Source of the DNA: Chitinophagaceae bacterium | GTDB lineage: Bacteria; Bacteroidota; Bacteroidia; Chitinophagales; Chitinophagaceae | DNA length: 64,000 nt | Assembly (NCBI GenBank): GCA_017307755.1 | Contig: JAFKGQ010000006.1 | Coordinates: 558,001-622,000, forward strand | Direction: 5' to 3' | Part shown: one piece after another, positions 8,499 through 17,024 of the stretch | How positions within the stretch are numbered: position 1 is the stretch's first letter | Layout of the letters: each line of letters opens with the position of its first letter | Notes under the pieces: generated by a model | Database searches by the model: none | Told to the model about the DNA's origin: nothing | The model's input: the letters and a program-made list of their open reading frames with translations, nothing else | Made by a program: the position numbers and the translations under genes

Positions 8499-10424
8499 CT
8501 ATCTTCCGTCCGCATCCGCCCATGGCTTTGTAGGCCATCTTACGAAAGCCTCCATGGCCGCATAAGCCGTTAAGCCCAACTGCTGGTATAACCTCGCCGT
8601 ATTGGCGTTCCTATCCTCTGCACGCTGCCAGAACTCGCGGCTGTCGCTTCCCTGGAAAGGGACCGTATCCTTCTGCGATTGGTGAATAAAAATGCCGAAA
8701 CGTTTTTTCCTCACCTGGTCCGGGCTCATCGGGACAGCCATTTCGATCTCGTCGATATCCCACTCCTGCCAGGCGCCCTTGTACAGCCATACCCAGCAGT
8801 CTTTCAGCCAGCCGTCCCCTTCGGACTTCAATCTGCGCAGAGATTCGAAGACGATATCAAGACAGACCTTGTGCGTACCATGCGGGTCCGCCAGATCGCC
8901 CGCGCAATACACCTGGTGAGGCTGCACCTTGCGCAACAATGATATCGTCAATTGAATGTCCTCTTCCCCCATCGGCCTTTTCTCTATCGTGCCCGTCTCA
9001 TAGAATGGCAGATTCATGAAATGCACCCGCTCATCCGGTATGCCGACATAGCGGCAGGTGGCCCTGGCTTCACAGCAGCGGATCAGTCCCTTGATCCGGC
9101 GGATTGCCGGCGTATCCTTCCCGCCGGGCTGCTTTTGTTGCAAAAATGCCCTCGCTTCCTGCAATATCCGGGAAGACTCCCCACTGTCGATACCCGACAG
9201 ATCTTCAAATCCTACGGCAAAATCCAGGAAACGCGTGACGAACTCGTCGGTCACCGCTATATTGCCGGAGGTCTGATAAGCCACATGTACCTCGTTTTCC
9301 TGGTCGTGCAAACGCATGAAGGTACCACCCATGGAAATAATGTCGTCATCTGGATGGGGGGAAAATATCAGACACCGTTTGGGATAGGGCAGACTGCGTT
9401 CAGGGTGCGAGGGTAATGACATTCCGGGCCTGCCCGCCGGCCAGCCAGTAATGCTGTCCCTCAACTGGTAGAACACATCCAGGTTGATCTGGTAAGCGTC
9501 CCCTTTCTCCACCAGCAGATCGCTCAGTCCATTATCCTTATAATCGCCGTCGGTAAGGCTTAAAATAGGCTTGTGCAGCCGGAGAGCCATATTGACCACT
9601 GCCTTACGGACAATGGCCGGCGTCCACTCCACTTCGCCGGTTAGCCAGGGGCTCCGGTAACGGGTCAGCTCCGATGCAGCAGCTTCATCCAGGATAAAAT
9701 GACAATTTGCATGCTGCTGAAGACAACTGGCAGGCACCTGCTCGGTCACAGATCCCTCCACCACCCTTGCTACAATGCCGGCCTTCTGGCCCCAGGCCAT
9801 GAGAAGTATCCGGCGGGCATGGAGAATGGAGCTGATCCCCATCGTGATCGCCAGCCGGGGAACGCTTCCCTCATTCCGGAACGCACGGGCATTGGCCTGG
9901 CGGGTACTGTCGTCCAGATTTATTAGCCGCGTAAGCGAGAATAGGGAAGACCCCGGCTCATTGAAGCCGATATGACCGTTGTTCCCGATCCCCAGCAACT
10001 GCACATCAATGCCACCCGCCGCCACGATCTCCTGCTCATACTGCATACAAGCCCCCTTCACCTTGTCCTTGGGCAATTCCCCGTCCGGGATATGAATATT
10101 CGACGGGTCGATATCCACATGATCGAATAAATGCCGCTGCATGAAATACCTGTAGCTGCCCGGCGAAGACCTTGCGATAGGATAATATTCATCCAGGTTG
10201 AAGGTGACCACGTTCCGGAAGCTGAGCCCTTCCTCCTTGTGGAGACGCACCAGTTCCTCGTACACCAGCACGGGAGTAGATCCTGTAGCCAGGCCCAGCA
10301 CGCAACACCGGCCCGATCGCTCCCTTTCACGAATGAGGGCCGCTATCTCCGACGCCACCCGCAGCGATCCTTTTTTCCAGTCCGGGAATATCTCCACAGG
10401 TATCTTTTCCATTGAATCCACCAT
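8499..10424 (-). CDS. nagB: glucosamine-6-phosphate deaminase fused to PIG-L deacetylase domain
   Basis: Residues 1 to about 270 are a NagB isomerase/deaminase domain (GLATGSTP at 44-51, NLDEY at 76-80, GHIGFNEP at 150-157). It converts glucosamine-6-phosphate to fructose-6-phosphate and ammonia. Residues about 350-640 are a PIG-L/LmbE zinc deacetylase domain with HPDDD at 357-361 and DPHGTH further on. This two-domain form of about 640 residues is known in Bacteroidota, where the second domain may remove N-acetyl groups. The Asn in GNNGH, where E. coli NagB has Asp, is common in Bacillus-type enzymes. It is cytosolic and begins 3 bases after the FGE-like gene. It is the main link from this operon to central metabolism. 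Confidence 0.93.
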   Translation of the reverse strand: MVDSMEKIPVEIFPDWKKGSLRVASEIAALIRERERSGRCCVLGLATGSTPVLVYEELVRLHKEEGLSFRNVVTFNLDEYYPIARSSPGSYRYFMQRHLFDHVDIDPSNIHIPDGELPKDKVKGACMQYEQEIVAAGGIDVQLLGIGNNGHIGFNEPGSSLFSLTRLINLDDSTRQANARAFRNEGSVPRLAITMGISSILHARRILLMAWGQKAGIVARVVEGSVTEQVPASCLQQHANCHFILDEAAASELTRYRSPWLTGEVEWTPAIVRKAVVNMALRLHKPILSLTDGDYKDNGLSDLLVEKGDAYQINLDVFYQLRDSITGWPAGRPGMSLPSHPERSLPYPKRCLIFSPHPDDDIISMGGTFMRLHDQENEVHVAYQTSGNIAVTDEFVTRFLDFAVGFEDLSGIDSGESSRILQEARAFLQQKQPGGKDTPAIRRIKGLIRCCEARATCRYVGIPDERVHFMNLPFYETGTIEKRPMGEEDIQLTISLLRKVQPHQVYCAGDLADPHGTHKVCLDIVFESLRRLKSEGDGWLKDCWVWLYKGAWQEWDIDEIEMAVPMSPDQVRKKRFGIFIHQSQKDTVPFQGSDSREFWQRAEDRNANTARLYQQLGLTAYAAMEAFVRWPTKPWADADGR

Positions 10425-10427
10425 TGC

Positions 10428-12584
10428 TCAATGCTTTTTTTTATCCGATGGTCCGTCGGCCGCACAGCGAAAACCGATGGTTCCCGCTCTGTCGATGCCC
10501 GGGGCCATCAATAGATATTTACCGTATTTATTTACTTCCAGCGCTTGCGGGAAATACCACATAGAGGTCCTGGGTCGGTAATAGCTGCCCCCTTTCAGGA
10601 TAGCCGAACGGGTATGTATATCCGCATATTCGTCTGTCCATTGCCACACGTTGCCCACCATATCCTTTATACCGAAAGGGCTTACCCCTTCGGGGAAGGC
10701 ATGCACATCCGAAGGAGGTCGCCTGCTGCGGCCCGTATCCGGCAGCGGCATCCTCGAGCTGTCCATCTTTTCTCCCCACGGATACAGCCGGCCCGTACCA
10801 CCCTGCGCTGCATACTGCCATTCCCACTCGTGTGGCAGCCGTTTGCCCGTCCAGCGGGCAAAGGCCCTTGCATCCTCGATGGATACCCATGTCACGGGCT
10901 TATCGTCCCACCCCCGGGGATAATCCCCCCCCGTCCAGTCCTTCAGGAAATTATGTGGGTCCTCGGGTCGATAATGCGTCGCATCCATGAAGGATTTGAA
11001 TTGCCTGTTGGTCACAGGATATTCATCCATATAGAAAGAAGATATCCTCATCATATGTTGCTGGTTGCGGGAGGGATGTTTTTCCCAGGGGTGCTGCACC
11101 CCCATAGCCGTAGGAAGGTCATCGCCTTCGATCATCACTCCTTTCGATTCGAAAAGGTATTTTTCCGTTCCGGGTATGAATACCATACCTTCGCGGTCCT
11201 TGCCAACCTCCATGCTGCCAATAGGCGCGATCCGCTGCTCCAGCGGCGACCAGTCGGCCGGGTAATCCTTCAAAGGCCTGGAGCCACGCATACGCATCTG
11301 CGATAACCATCGAAAGAAAGAACTGTCCAATGCATAAGACCTGGCGGCCAGGACAGCCCCATATCCCCGCCCCTCCACACTGAATTCCAGGGTTGCCATG
11401 TTTCCCTCGCGCCGGACTGCCAGTTCACGGCCATGCCACAGATCGAAATAACGTAATCCCTCCTCATAGGACACCCGTAGCTGCCTTCCATTGCAATCCG
11501 CGCTGTCCCTGTTCACCAGCGTATAGATCCATATGTCGGTCCCGGGGAATAAAGAAGCGAAGACGCCCTTCTGCAAAGTGGGTACATGGGGCCTCCAGCC
11601 CGCACTGTTCCATACGCCCGGGAATTGCCGGTAAATAGCCGCAATCCGTTTTATCGCTTCCGCATGACGCTCCGGCACCTGGTTCCAGATACCCCATATG
11701 TTCTCCCATGCATTATATCCTACACCGTTGAAAAAAGCATATTGCAGATCATCCGTCTTATCGATGATCCACCTATTAGTCACCTGCACCTGATGCCTCG
11801 GTTCCAGCCATTTGGGCGCGCTCACGCCCGGAACGAATGCATATTTCCAGAAATATCCCCAGCTCATCTGGTTCCATTCCGTCATCTTCAGGTCATTGAT
11901 GGCTACCTCGGGTTGCAATACCAGCGGGTATTCCAGACTGTCGCAGGCATGCAGGAAGTCGTCCGTTACGCCAAACATGGTATCTCCGTTCAATCCGTCC
12001 GCGCCAATGGCTTTCATCTCCTGCACCAAGGCCACAGGCATGGGTATACCGATATCATGGGTGCCCCTATCCCAGATCATGATGGGGAAAAATACCCGTA
12101 CACCTCTCTTTTTAAAATCCATCACCATCTGCCGTACACCCGCCAATCCACCAGGCATGTCGCTCACCAGGTCGAACTGGTTGCGGTCGTCCACGCCGAT
12201 GTTCGGATAAGTGGGCCAGATCAGCACAGCGTCCAGACCGCCATACCGTCTTTTACAATCGTTGAGGTATCGGTCCACCGTATACTTACGGGTCGACGGA
12301 TCGTACAGCCAGCGGTCATGTGCCATCACCTGGGCATAGATAAAGCTCCGGGCCGTCCACCCCAGTTCCGGCCGCAGATATACCGTATCGGTATACCTCA
12401 ATGAATCCCTCACGCGTTTTCTCCATTCCTGCATCGACTTCCACCACTGGCCGTATTGTGAAGGCGCCTCAGGTCCTTTGAACAGCTCTTTCAGGTCCCC
12501 CTGCCACTCCGGTTGCTGCCCGTAAACGCTTGCAACCAACAGCAAAGGGAAAATGGCTATGCCCATTTTTTTTATCATATCCAT
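10428..12584 (-). CDS. exported glycosidase-like barrel fused to FGE/SUMF1-type domain
   Basis: This 718-residue protein has a signal peptide (residues 1-23). Residues about 70-420 look like a glycosidase-type TIM barrel (LDAVLIWPTYPNIGVDD, VRVFFPIMIWDRG, GADGLNGDTMFG) of a family I cannot name. Residues 466-712 are a formylglycine-generating-enzyme/SUMF1 fold (MDEYPVTNRQFKSFM, LPHEWEWQYAAQGG, YPWGE, DMVGNVWQWTDEY, GTIGFR). True FGEs carry two copper-binding cysteines after RGGS(W/Y). Here the stretch is GGSYYRPRTSMWYFP with none, so formylglycine formation is unlikely. No sulfatase gene is in the window. It lies 8 bases after the sugar porter. Substrate binding or a non-FGE role is inference. 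Confidence 0.85.
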   Translation of the reverse strand: MDMIKKMGIAIFPLLLVASVYGQQPEWQGDLKELFKGPEAPSQYGQWWKSMQEWRKRVRDSLRYTDTVYLRPELGWTARSFIYAQVMAHDRWLYDPSTRKYTVDRYLNDCKRRYGGLDAVLIWPTYPNIGVDDRNQFDLVSDMPGGLAGVRQMVMDFKKRGVRVFFPIMIWDRGTHDIGIPMPVALVQEMKAIGADGLNGDTMFGVTDDFLHACDSLEYPLVLQPEVAINDLKMTEWNQMSWGYFWKYAFVPGVSAPKWLEPRHQVQVTNRWIIDKTDDLQYAFFNGVGYNAWENIWGIWNQVPERHAEAIKRIAAIYRQFPGVWNSAGWRPHVPTLQKGVFASLFPGTDIWIYTLVNRDSADCNGRQLRVSYEEGLRYFDLWHGRELAVRREGNMATLEFSVEGRGYGAVLAARSYALDSSFFRWLSQMRMRGSRPLKDYPADWSPLEQRIAPIGSMEVGKDREGMVFIPGTEKYLFESKGVMIEGDDLPTAMGVQHPWEKHPSRNQQHMMRISSFYMDEYPVTNRQFKSFMDATHYRPEDPHNFLKDWTGGDYPRGWDDKPVTWVSIEDARAFARWTGKRLPHEWEWQYAAQGGTGRLYPWGEKMDSSRMPLPDTGRSRRPPSDVHAFPEGVSPFGIKDMVGNVWQWTDEYADIHTRSAILKGGSYYRPRTSMWYFPQALEVNKYGKYLLMAPGIDRAGTIGFRCAADGPSDKKKH

Positions 12585-12592
12585 ATTTTAAT

Positions 12593-14029
12593 TTAATGTA
12601 TCCACATGCGCTCGATCTCTTCCAGCGATCTCCCCGCAGTCTCCGGCACCAGCTTCCGTACGATCCAGAGATAAGGAAGGCACATGCAGGCAAAGAGGAA
12701 AAAAGTCCCCGCCGGCGACAAGGTCGTCAGCATCCAGGGCGTAAGCTGACCGATCAGATACGTCCCTATCCATAAGGAAAATCCCGCTATCGACATGGCA
12801 ATACCCCGCACAGCAGTCGGGTACATCTCCGACAGGAGCACCCATATCACCGCGCATATCGAGACTGCACAGCAAAATATATACAAGAGGAAAAAAGTCA
12901 GCAAGAGCCCCGCCGGGACCTTCCATTCCTGACCCTTTATAAAATAAAGCCCGATGAGCAATAATGTCACGATCATGCCGGATACCCCATAGTATACCAG
13001 CTTCTTCCTCCCTACCTTGTCGATGATCAGCAGCGCCAGTACAGTGGTCAGGGCATTGACCACCCCCACCAATACCTGGTAAAGGAGCGAGTCGCCATCG
13101 GACAGCCCGCTATTCCTGAAGATCGTAGGACCATAATACAGCACCGCGTTCACTCCCATGAACTGCCCCAGGATGGCGATAGCCACACCGATCATCAACG
13201 CCTTGAAATAAGAGGGCCTGAACAGCAGCCGCAGGTCCGATTGCCGGCCCTCGTCCAATTGCTGCCGCACTTCGTTCGCCCGTACATCCACCTCCCGGGG
13301 GTCCCTGTAGATCCGGCCCATGATGGCCAGCGCCCTCCCCCCCTGCCGCTGCGCAATAAGCCAGCGTGGACTTTCAGGTATGAAAAATATGATGAGGAAG
13401 AACAGGAAGGCCGGCAGAGATTCCATACCCAGCATCCCCCGCCACGATTCTGTGACAAAGATCTTCGACAAAAGCGCATTTCCCGAAAAGGCCCCGCTCA
13501 CCGCCACTTTGAGCAATTCATAGTTCACCAGGTAGGCGCCGAGAAACCCGATGGTGATCGCCAACTGGTACAGCGACACCAGCCGACCCCTGTACTTCGT
13601 GATAGCTACTTCCGAAATATATAGCGGCGAAATAATAGAGACGACCCCGATGCCGATGCCCCCGACGATGCGATAGATCACCAGTTCGTCGATATTGCCC
13701 GAGATAGCGCATCCCATACCCGACACCGTAAAAAGGACCGCCGAGGCGATCATCGTCTTCTTCCTTCCCCACCTGTCGCTAAACACACCGGCCGCCAGTA
13801 CGCCCATGATCGAGCCCACCAGCGCACAGCCCACATACCATCCCTGCTGTATCGGATTTAAATGGTACTGAACGGTCACCTGGTCGATCGTGCCCGAAAT
13901 GACGGCCGTATCATAACCGAATAAAAACCCTCCCAGCGCAGCCACCACCGAAAGGAAAACCACATAGCCCATATTGTGCGCACCCGCCATCAACGGTGCG
14001 GCAACCGTCAAGCTCTTCTTCATTTCCAT
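12593..14029 (-). CDS. MFS sugar porter family transporter
   Basis: This 478-residue inner-membrane protein has about 12 helices and sugar porter (GLUT/XylE-like) signatures: GYDTAVISGT in helix 1, DRWGRKK, PESPRWLI before the central loop, DKVGRKK, and PETAGRSLEEIE near the C terminus. It probably brings monosaccharides released in the periplasm into the cytosol by proton symport. Galactose, an amino sugar or inositol are all possible; the sequence does not decide. It lies in the middle of the sugar-utilisation operon, 23 bases after the phosphatase fusion. Confidence 0.94.
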   Translation of the reverse strand: MEMKKSLTVAAPLMAGAHNMGYVVFLSVVAALGGFLFGYDTAVISGTIDQVTVQYHLNPIQQGWYVGCALVGSIMGVLAAGVFSDRWGRKKTMIASAVLFTVSGMGCAISGNIDELVIYRIVGGIGIGVVSIISPLYISEVAITKYRGRLVSLYQLAITIGFLGAYLVNYELLKVAVSGAFSGNALLSKIFVTESWRGMLGMESLPAFLFFLIIFFIPESPRWLIAQRQGGRALAIMGRIYRDPREVDVRANEVRQQLDEGRQSDLRLLFRPSYFKALMIGVAIAILGQFMGVNAVLYYGPTIFRNSGLSDGDSLLYQVLVGVVNALTTVLALLIIDKVGRKKLVYYGVSGMIVTLLLIGLYFIKGQEWKVPAGLLLTFFLLYIFCCAVSICAVIWVLLSEMYPTAVRGIAMSIAGFSLWIGTYLIGQLTPWMLTTLSPAGTFFLFACMCLPYLWIVRKLVPETAGRSLEEIERMWIH

Positions 14030-14052
14030 CCGTTTTCTTATTTAGTATAATT

Positions 14053-16995
14053 CTATTCTCCCTTTGTAAGCAACCCCAGCAGCAACACAGGCTCATTCGT
14101 CGTGATCCTGTCCACCCCCTGTCCAAGCAAAAAATGCATCTCCTCGTTGGTATCCACCGTCCATACGTTGACATTCAATCCCGCCTCCCGAGCGGCCCGC
14201 ACCAGGGCCGTATCTCCATGAAAGGAATAGTACGGATAGTCTAATCCTCCCATTCCGGCAGCCTTCAGCTCCGGCACCCCTTTATCACCAGAAAGATAAG
14301 CCGTTTCGGCTTTCGGGTCCAGCTCCTTCACCCGCAGCAAAACGCCGAAATTGAAGCTGATATAGCTGACCCAGGCTTCCGCACGACTGTCATGCACCAT
14401 GCGCACCACCCTGTCGGTCAGCGCCAGCGAACGCTCCTGGCTCACCTGGGAAGATTTGATCTCCAGGAACAGGCGCGTCCGGTGCTGCGTCCGTATGACA
14501 TCCAGGTACTCCTGTAAGGTGGGAACATGATCGCCATTCTTCAGCGATATAGCCGTCAGTTCTGCCGCCGTTGTCTTTTCTATCGTCCTGCCCCCGATCA
14601 CCGGGTCATGCGAGATCACAGGCACACTGTCCGCAGACATCCATACGTCGAATTCCGACCCCTCGCAACCCAGCTCGATGGCCTTCCTCAACGAGCTGAC
14701 GGAATTCTCGCTGACCCCATAATCCTTCCAGGCCCCCCGGTGGGCGATCACCTTATTGTGAAGAAAACCGTCCCGTGACCATGCCACCTCTTTCTCCGGC
14801 GAAACCACTCCCGTACAAGTATAAGCGCAAATCTCCCAGCGGCAAACACCCGGTGACACGGCTTCCTTATCCACAAAGCTCATCTTGCATTTCCCTTCCC
14901 TGTCGTACTGGTTGTTGCCCACCAGCTTCCCATTGCGGTAAATATAATATCCCGCTATCTCCTTCCGCTCCACGGGAGCCTTCCACGAAAGGACTGGCGC
15001 CGTGCTGTCGCCGTTCACTGACAAGCCGGTCACCGGCAGGGGCGGAGCCATGGATGGCAATGCCCCGTTACGGGTATAATAAAGGTACGCATCATGATAA
15101 GCAGGGTTCACCTTGAATGGACTGTAGTAATGGCTGTAAGAAAAATCTATAATATTACTTACATAGGGTTTCACCAGTTCCATTTGTCTGACCCACCTGT
15201 CCAAAGGGGCAATGGTCCAAAAACGCTGATCGAAGGTTTCCGCGTCGCTCCAGAACAACAACCCCGGCTTGGTATCCACCGCCGTCCACAACTTCGCATA
15301 CCAGTCCTGCAGTTTATCCAGATCCAGCCCTCCAGCTCCGATGCCATCCTGGGGCGCGAATATATCCCCCTTCCTGAAATGGGTACGGGAAAAAACGGTG
15401 GTCCACATCTGCTGACATTCGGAAGATGTCCCCACCCTGAAATTCATGAACGGGCATAGCATAAAAGGCATGGAAGGCGTGAGTGCATGTAGGTGATCGA
15501 GGTTCCTGTTCAGGGCATTCGCAAGGATTTCCTGGAGAGGTTCCGTCTTGCAGTGCATATTATCCACTTCCCAGACCCAGTACCATCCGTAAAAAGTGGA
15601 GTCATATCGCCGTTTGTATCTTTTCACCAGCTCATCCGCAACTTTGTTGCCTGTCTCCATCTGCCCGTACAGCCAGTCAACGGAAAAATCCACATCCCAC
15701 CATCTCTCATGAAAGTTCAATCCCAGAAAAACCTTGATCCCCGCCTTTTTCGCGTTACGCAGACAATTTTCCACCAGGTCGGACGCATATTCCTGCTTCA
15801 CCCCCGGCAACGCAGAGGGATAGAGCGTGGTCGAGACGCCATTCTTCTCCGTATGAAGAGTAGGAGCAAAAACCAGGTAGTGCATCCCCGCATCCTTTAG
15901 CGCACGCAGCTCCTGCTGCCAGCGGCGATCATCCCAATGCGCCACCAGGCTGGACTGTATAAAGGTCCCATCCGAGACAGGCCGGGAAGCCATACCACCG
16001 CCCGCCGCACCCCGCCTCGGAGTATAGTTATACAGATCATAACGCCCGCTCAACGTACGTATATAGGTATCGATCTTTTTATCATTTTCATACAATTCGA
16101 TCACCCTTCCCCCTTTTTCCAGTATCTCCGGGTACGGCGCATTGTAACCTGTCTTGCGTCCATACCCCAGACAGATGTCATCCAGCACGCCCACGAAGTC
16201 GTTGTTATGGTCATGCCCCGCAAATACCCCGCAGACGTCGCCCATCTCCACAAAGGAGGCAAAGAGTCCGCTGTTGACAGGAGGAGCGCACACATCCTCT
16301 CCGCTCTTGCCCACCGTGGAGGGCTGACGGCTGACCTTTTCGAATTCCTGCAGCGGGATATGGAAGAAAGCCAGAGAGGGAAGAGGCGCGCCGTTCGCCC
16401 GCGTATACGAGGCGCTTTGACCGCGGTACCACTGTATCTGGTCGTTATGTATCCAATCGTATCCCTTTATCACGCTGTCCGGCGCATAGGCATGCGAGTC
16501 GAAAAGGTATATCAGCCATTTATCCTTTCTGCCGGCCTCATCCTTCACGGGCAGGACACAGTTGCCTACGCCCGAAAGGTTGCTGTCTGCATTGTATGTG
16601 ACATTATAAAGGCTGGACCGGATCACTTCCAGCGCCTGCGCCTTGGTCAGGTCTGTCTCCGTATCGTGGTTGCCGAAGGCTACGGCAAAGGGTATTCGCA
16701 TTTCATCCAGCTGCCGCGTCACCGCCTTCCAGCCGGCCGTCGCGCTGCGCGATACGACAATATCTCCCGTAAACACCACCAGGTCGGGCCGCTCCTTCAT
16801 GAGCAGGTAGCGCATGAGCGTAAGCGCGCTGTCATTCCCTTTCCGGAAGCCGCCCCCCTCGATCCAATGCAGGTCCGTAAGCTGTAATATCCTGAACTTG
16901 TGGTCCCTGAACTTCAGCTCAGGGGCCTGTGAAAATGCGCATGCCGGTATAGAGGCCCCGATCATCGAACAAATCGCAAATAGTAGCTTTACCAT
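14053..16995 (-). CDS. metallophosphatase / DUF4434 / FN3 / GDPD fusion protein
   Basis: This 980-residue exported protein (signal 1-22) carries three apparent catalytic units. Residues 30-320 are a calcineurin-like phosphoesterase with DLH (41-43), GD (77-78), GNHD (108-111), FHIP (211-214) and GHDH (260-263), so all metal ligands are present. Residues 344-645 are a DUF4434 glycosidase-like barrel. Residues 652-740 look like a fibronectin-III linker. Residues 750-975 are a glycerophosphodiester phosphodiesterase domain with HRG (752-754), EN (763-764), EFDV (781-784) and SHD (795-797). The unit could split a phosphodiester and then remove the phosphate from one sugar-bearing product. It lies within the glycan operon. 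The order of events is inference; the domains themselves are clear. Confidence 0.9.
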   Translation of the reverse strand: MVKLLFAICSMIGASIPACAFSQAPELKFRDHKFRILQLTDLHWIEGGGFRKGNDSALTLMRYLLMKERPDLVVFTGDIVVSRSATAGWKAVTRQLDEMRIPFAVAFGNHDTETDLTKAQALEVIRSSLYNVTYNADSNLSGVGNCVLPVKDEAGRKDKWLIYLFDSHAYAPDSVIKGYDWIHNDQIQWYRGQSASYTRANGAPLPSLAFFHIPLQEFEKVSRQPSTVGKSGEDVCAPPVNSGLFASFVEMGDVCGVFAGHDHNNDFVGVLDDICLGYGRKTGYNAPYPEILEKGGRVIELYENDKKIDTYIRTLSGRYDLYNYTPRRGAAGGGMASRPVSDGTFIQSSLVAHWDDRRWQQELRALKDAGMHYLVFAPTLHTEKNGVSTTLYPSALPGVKQEYASDLVENCLRNAKKAGIKVFLGLNFHERWWDVDFSVDWLYGQMETGNKVADELVKRYKRRYDSTFYGWYWVWEVDNMHCKTEPLQEILANALNRNLDHLHALTPSMPFMLCPFMNFRVGTSSECQQMWTTVFSRTHFRKGDIFAPQDGIGAGGLDLDKLQDWYAKLWTAVDTKPGLLFWSDAETFDQRFWTIAPLDRWVRQMELVKPYVSNIIDFSYSHYYSPFKVNPAYHDAYLYYTRNGALPSMAPPLPVTGLSVNGDSTAPVLSWKAPVERKEIAGYYIYRNGKLVGNNQYDREGKCKMSFVDKEAVSPGVCRWEICAYTCTGVVSPEKEVAWSRDGFLHNKVIAHRGAWKDYGVSENSVSSLRKAIELGCEGSEFDVWMSADSVPVISHDPVIGGRTIEKTTAAELTAISLKNGDHVPTLQEYLDVIRTQHRTRLFLEIKSSQVSQERSLALTDRVVRMVHDSRAEAWVSYISFNFGVLLRVKELDPKAETAYLSGDKGVPELKAAGMGGLDYPYYSFHGDTALVRAAREAGLNVNVWTVDTNEEMHFLLGQGVDRITTNEPVLLLGLLTKGE

Positions 16996-17024
16996 TGATC
17001 TGTATTAATTTACTATACTGTTGT

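Noticed and set aside
8499..10424. Asn in GNNGH of NagB where the E. coli enzyme has catalytic Asp
   Set aside because: The Asn form is common in Bacillus-type and Bacteroidota deaminases, so it is not a sign of inactivation.
11586..12404. 272-residue plus-strand open frame opposite the barrel/FGE-like gene
   Set aside because: No domain, and it is fully covered by a well-supported gene on the other strand.
15937..16887. 316-residue plus-strand open frame opposite the phosphatase fusion
   Set aside because: The opposite strand holds intact phosphatase motifs; this frame has no family signature and is Arg/His-rich, as expected for an antisense frame.
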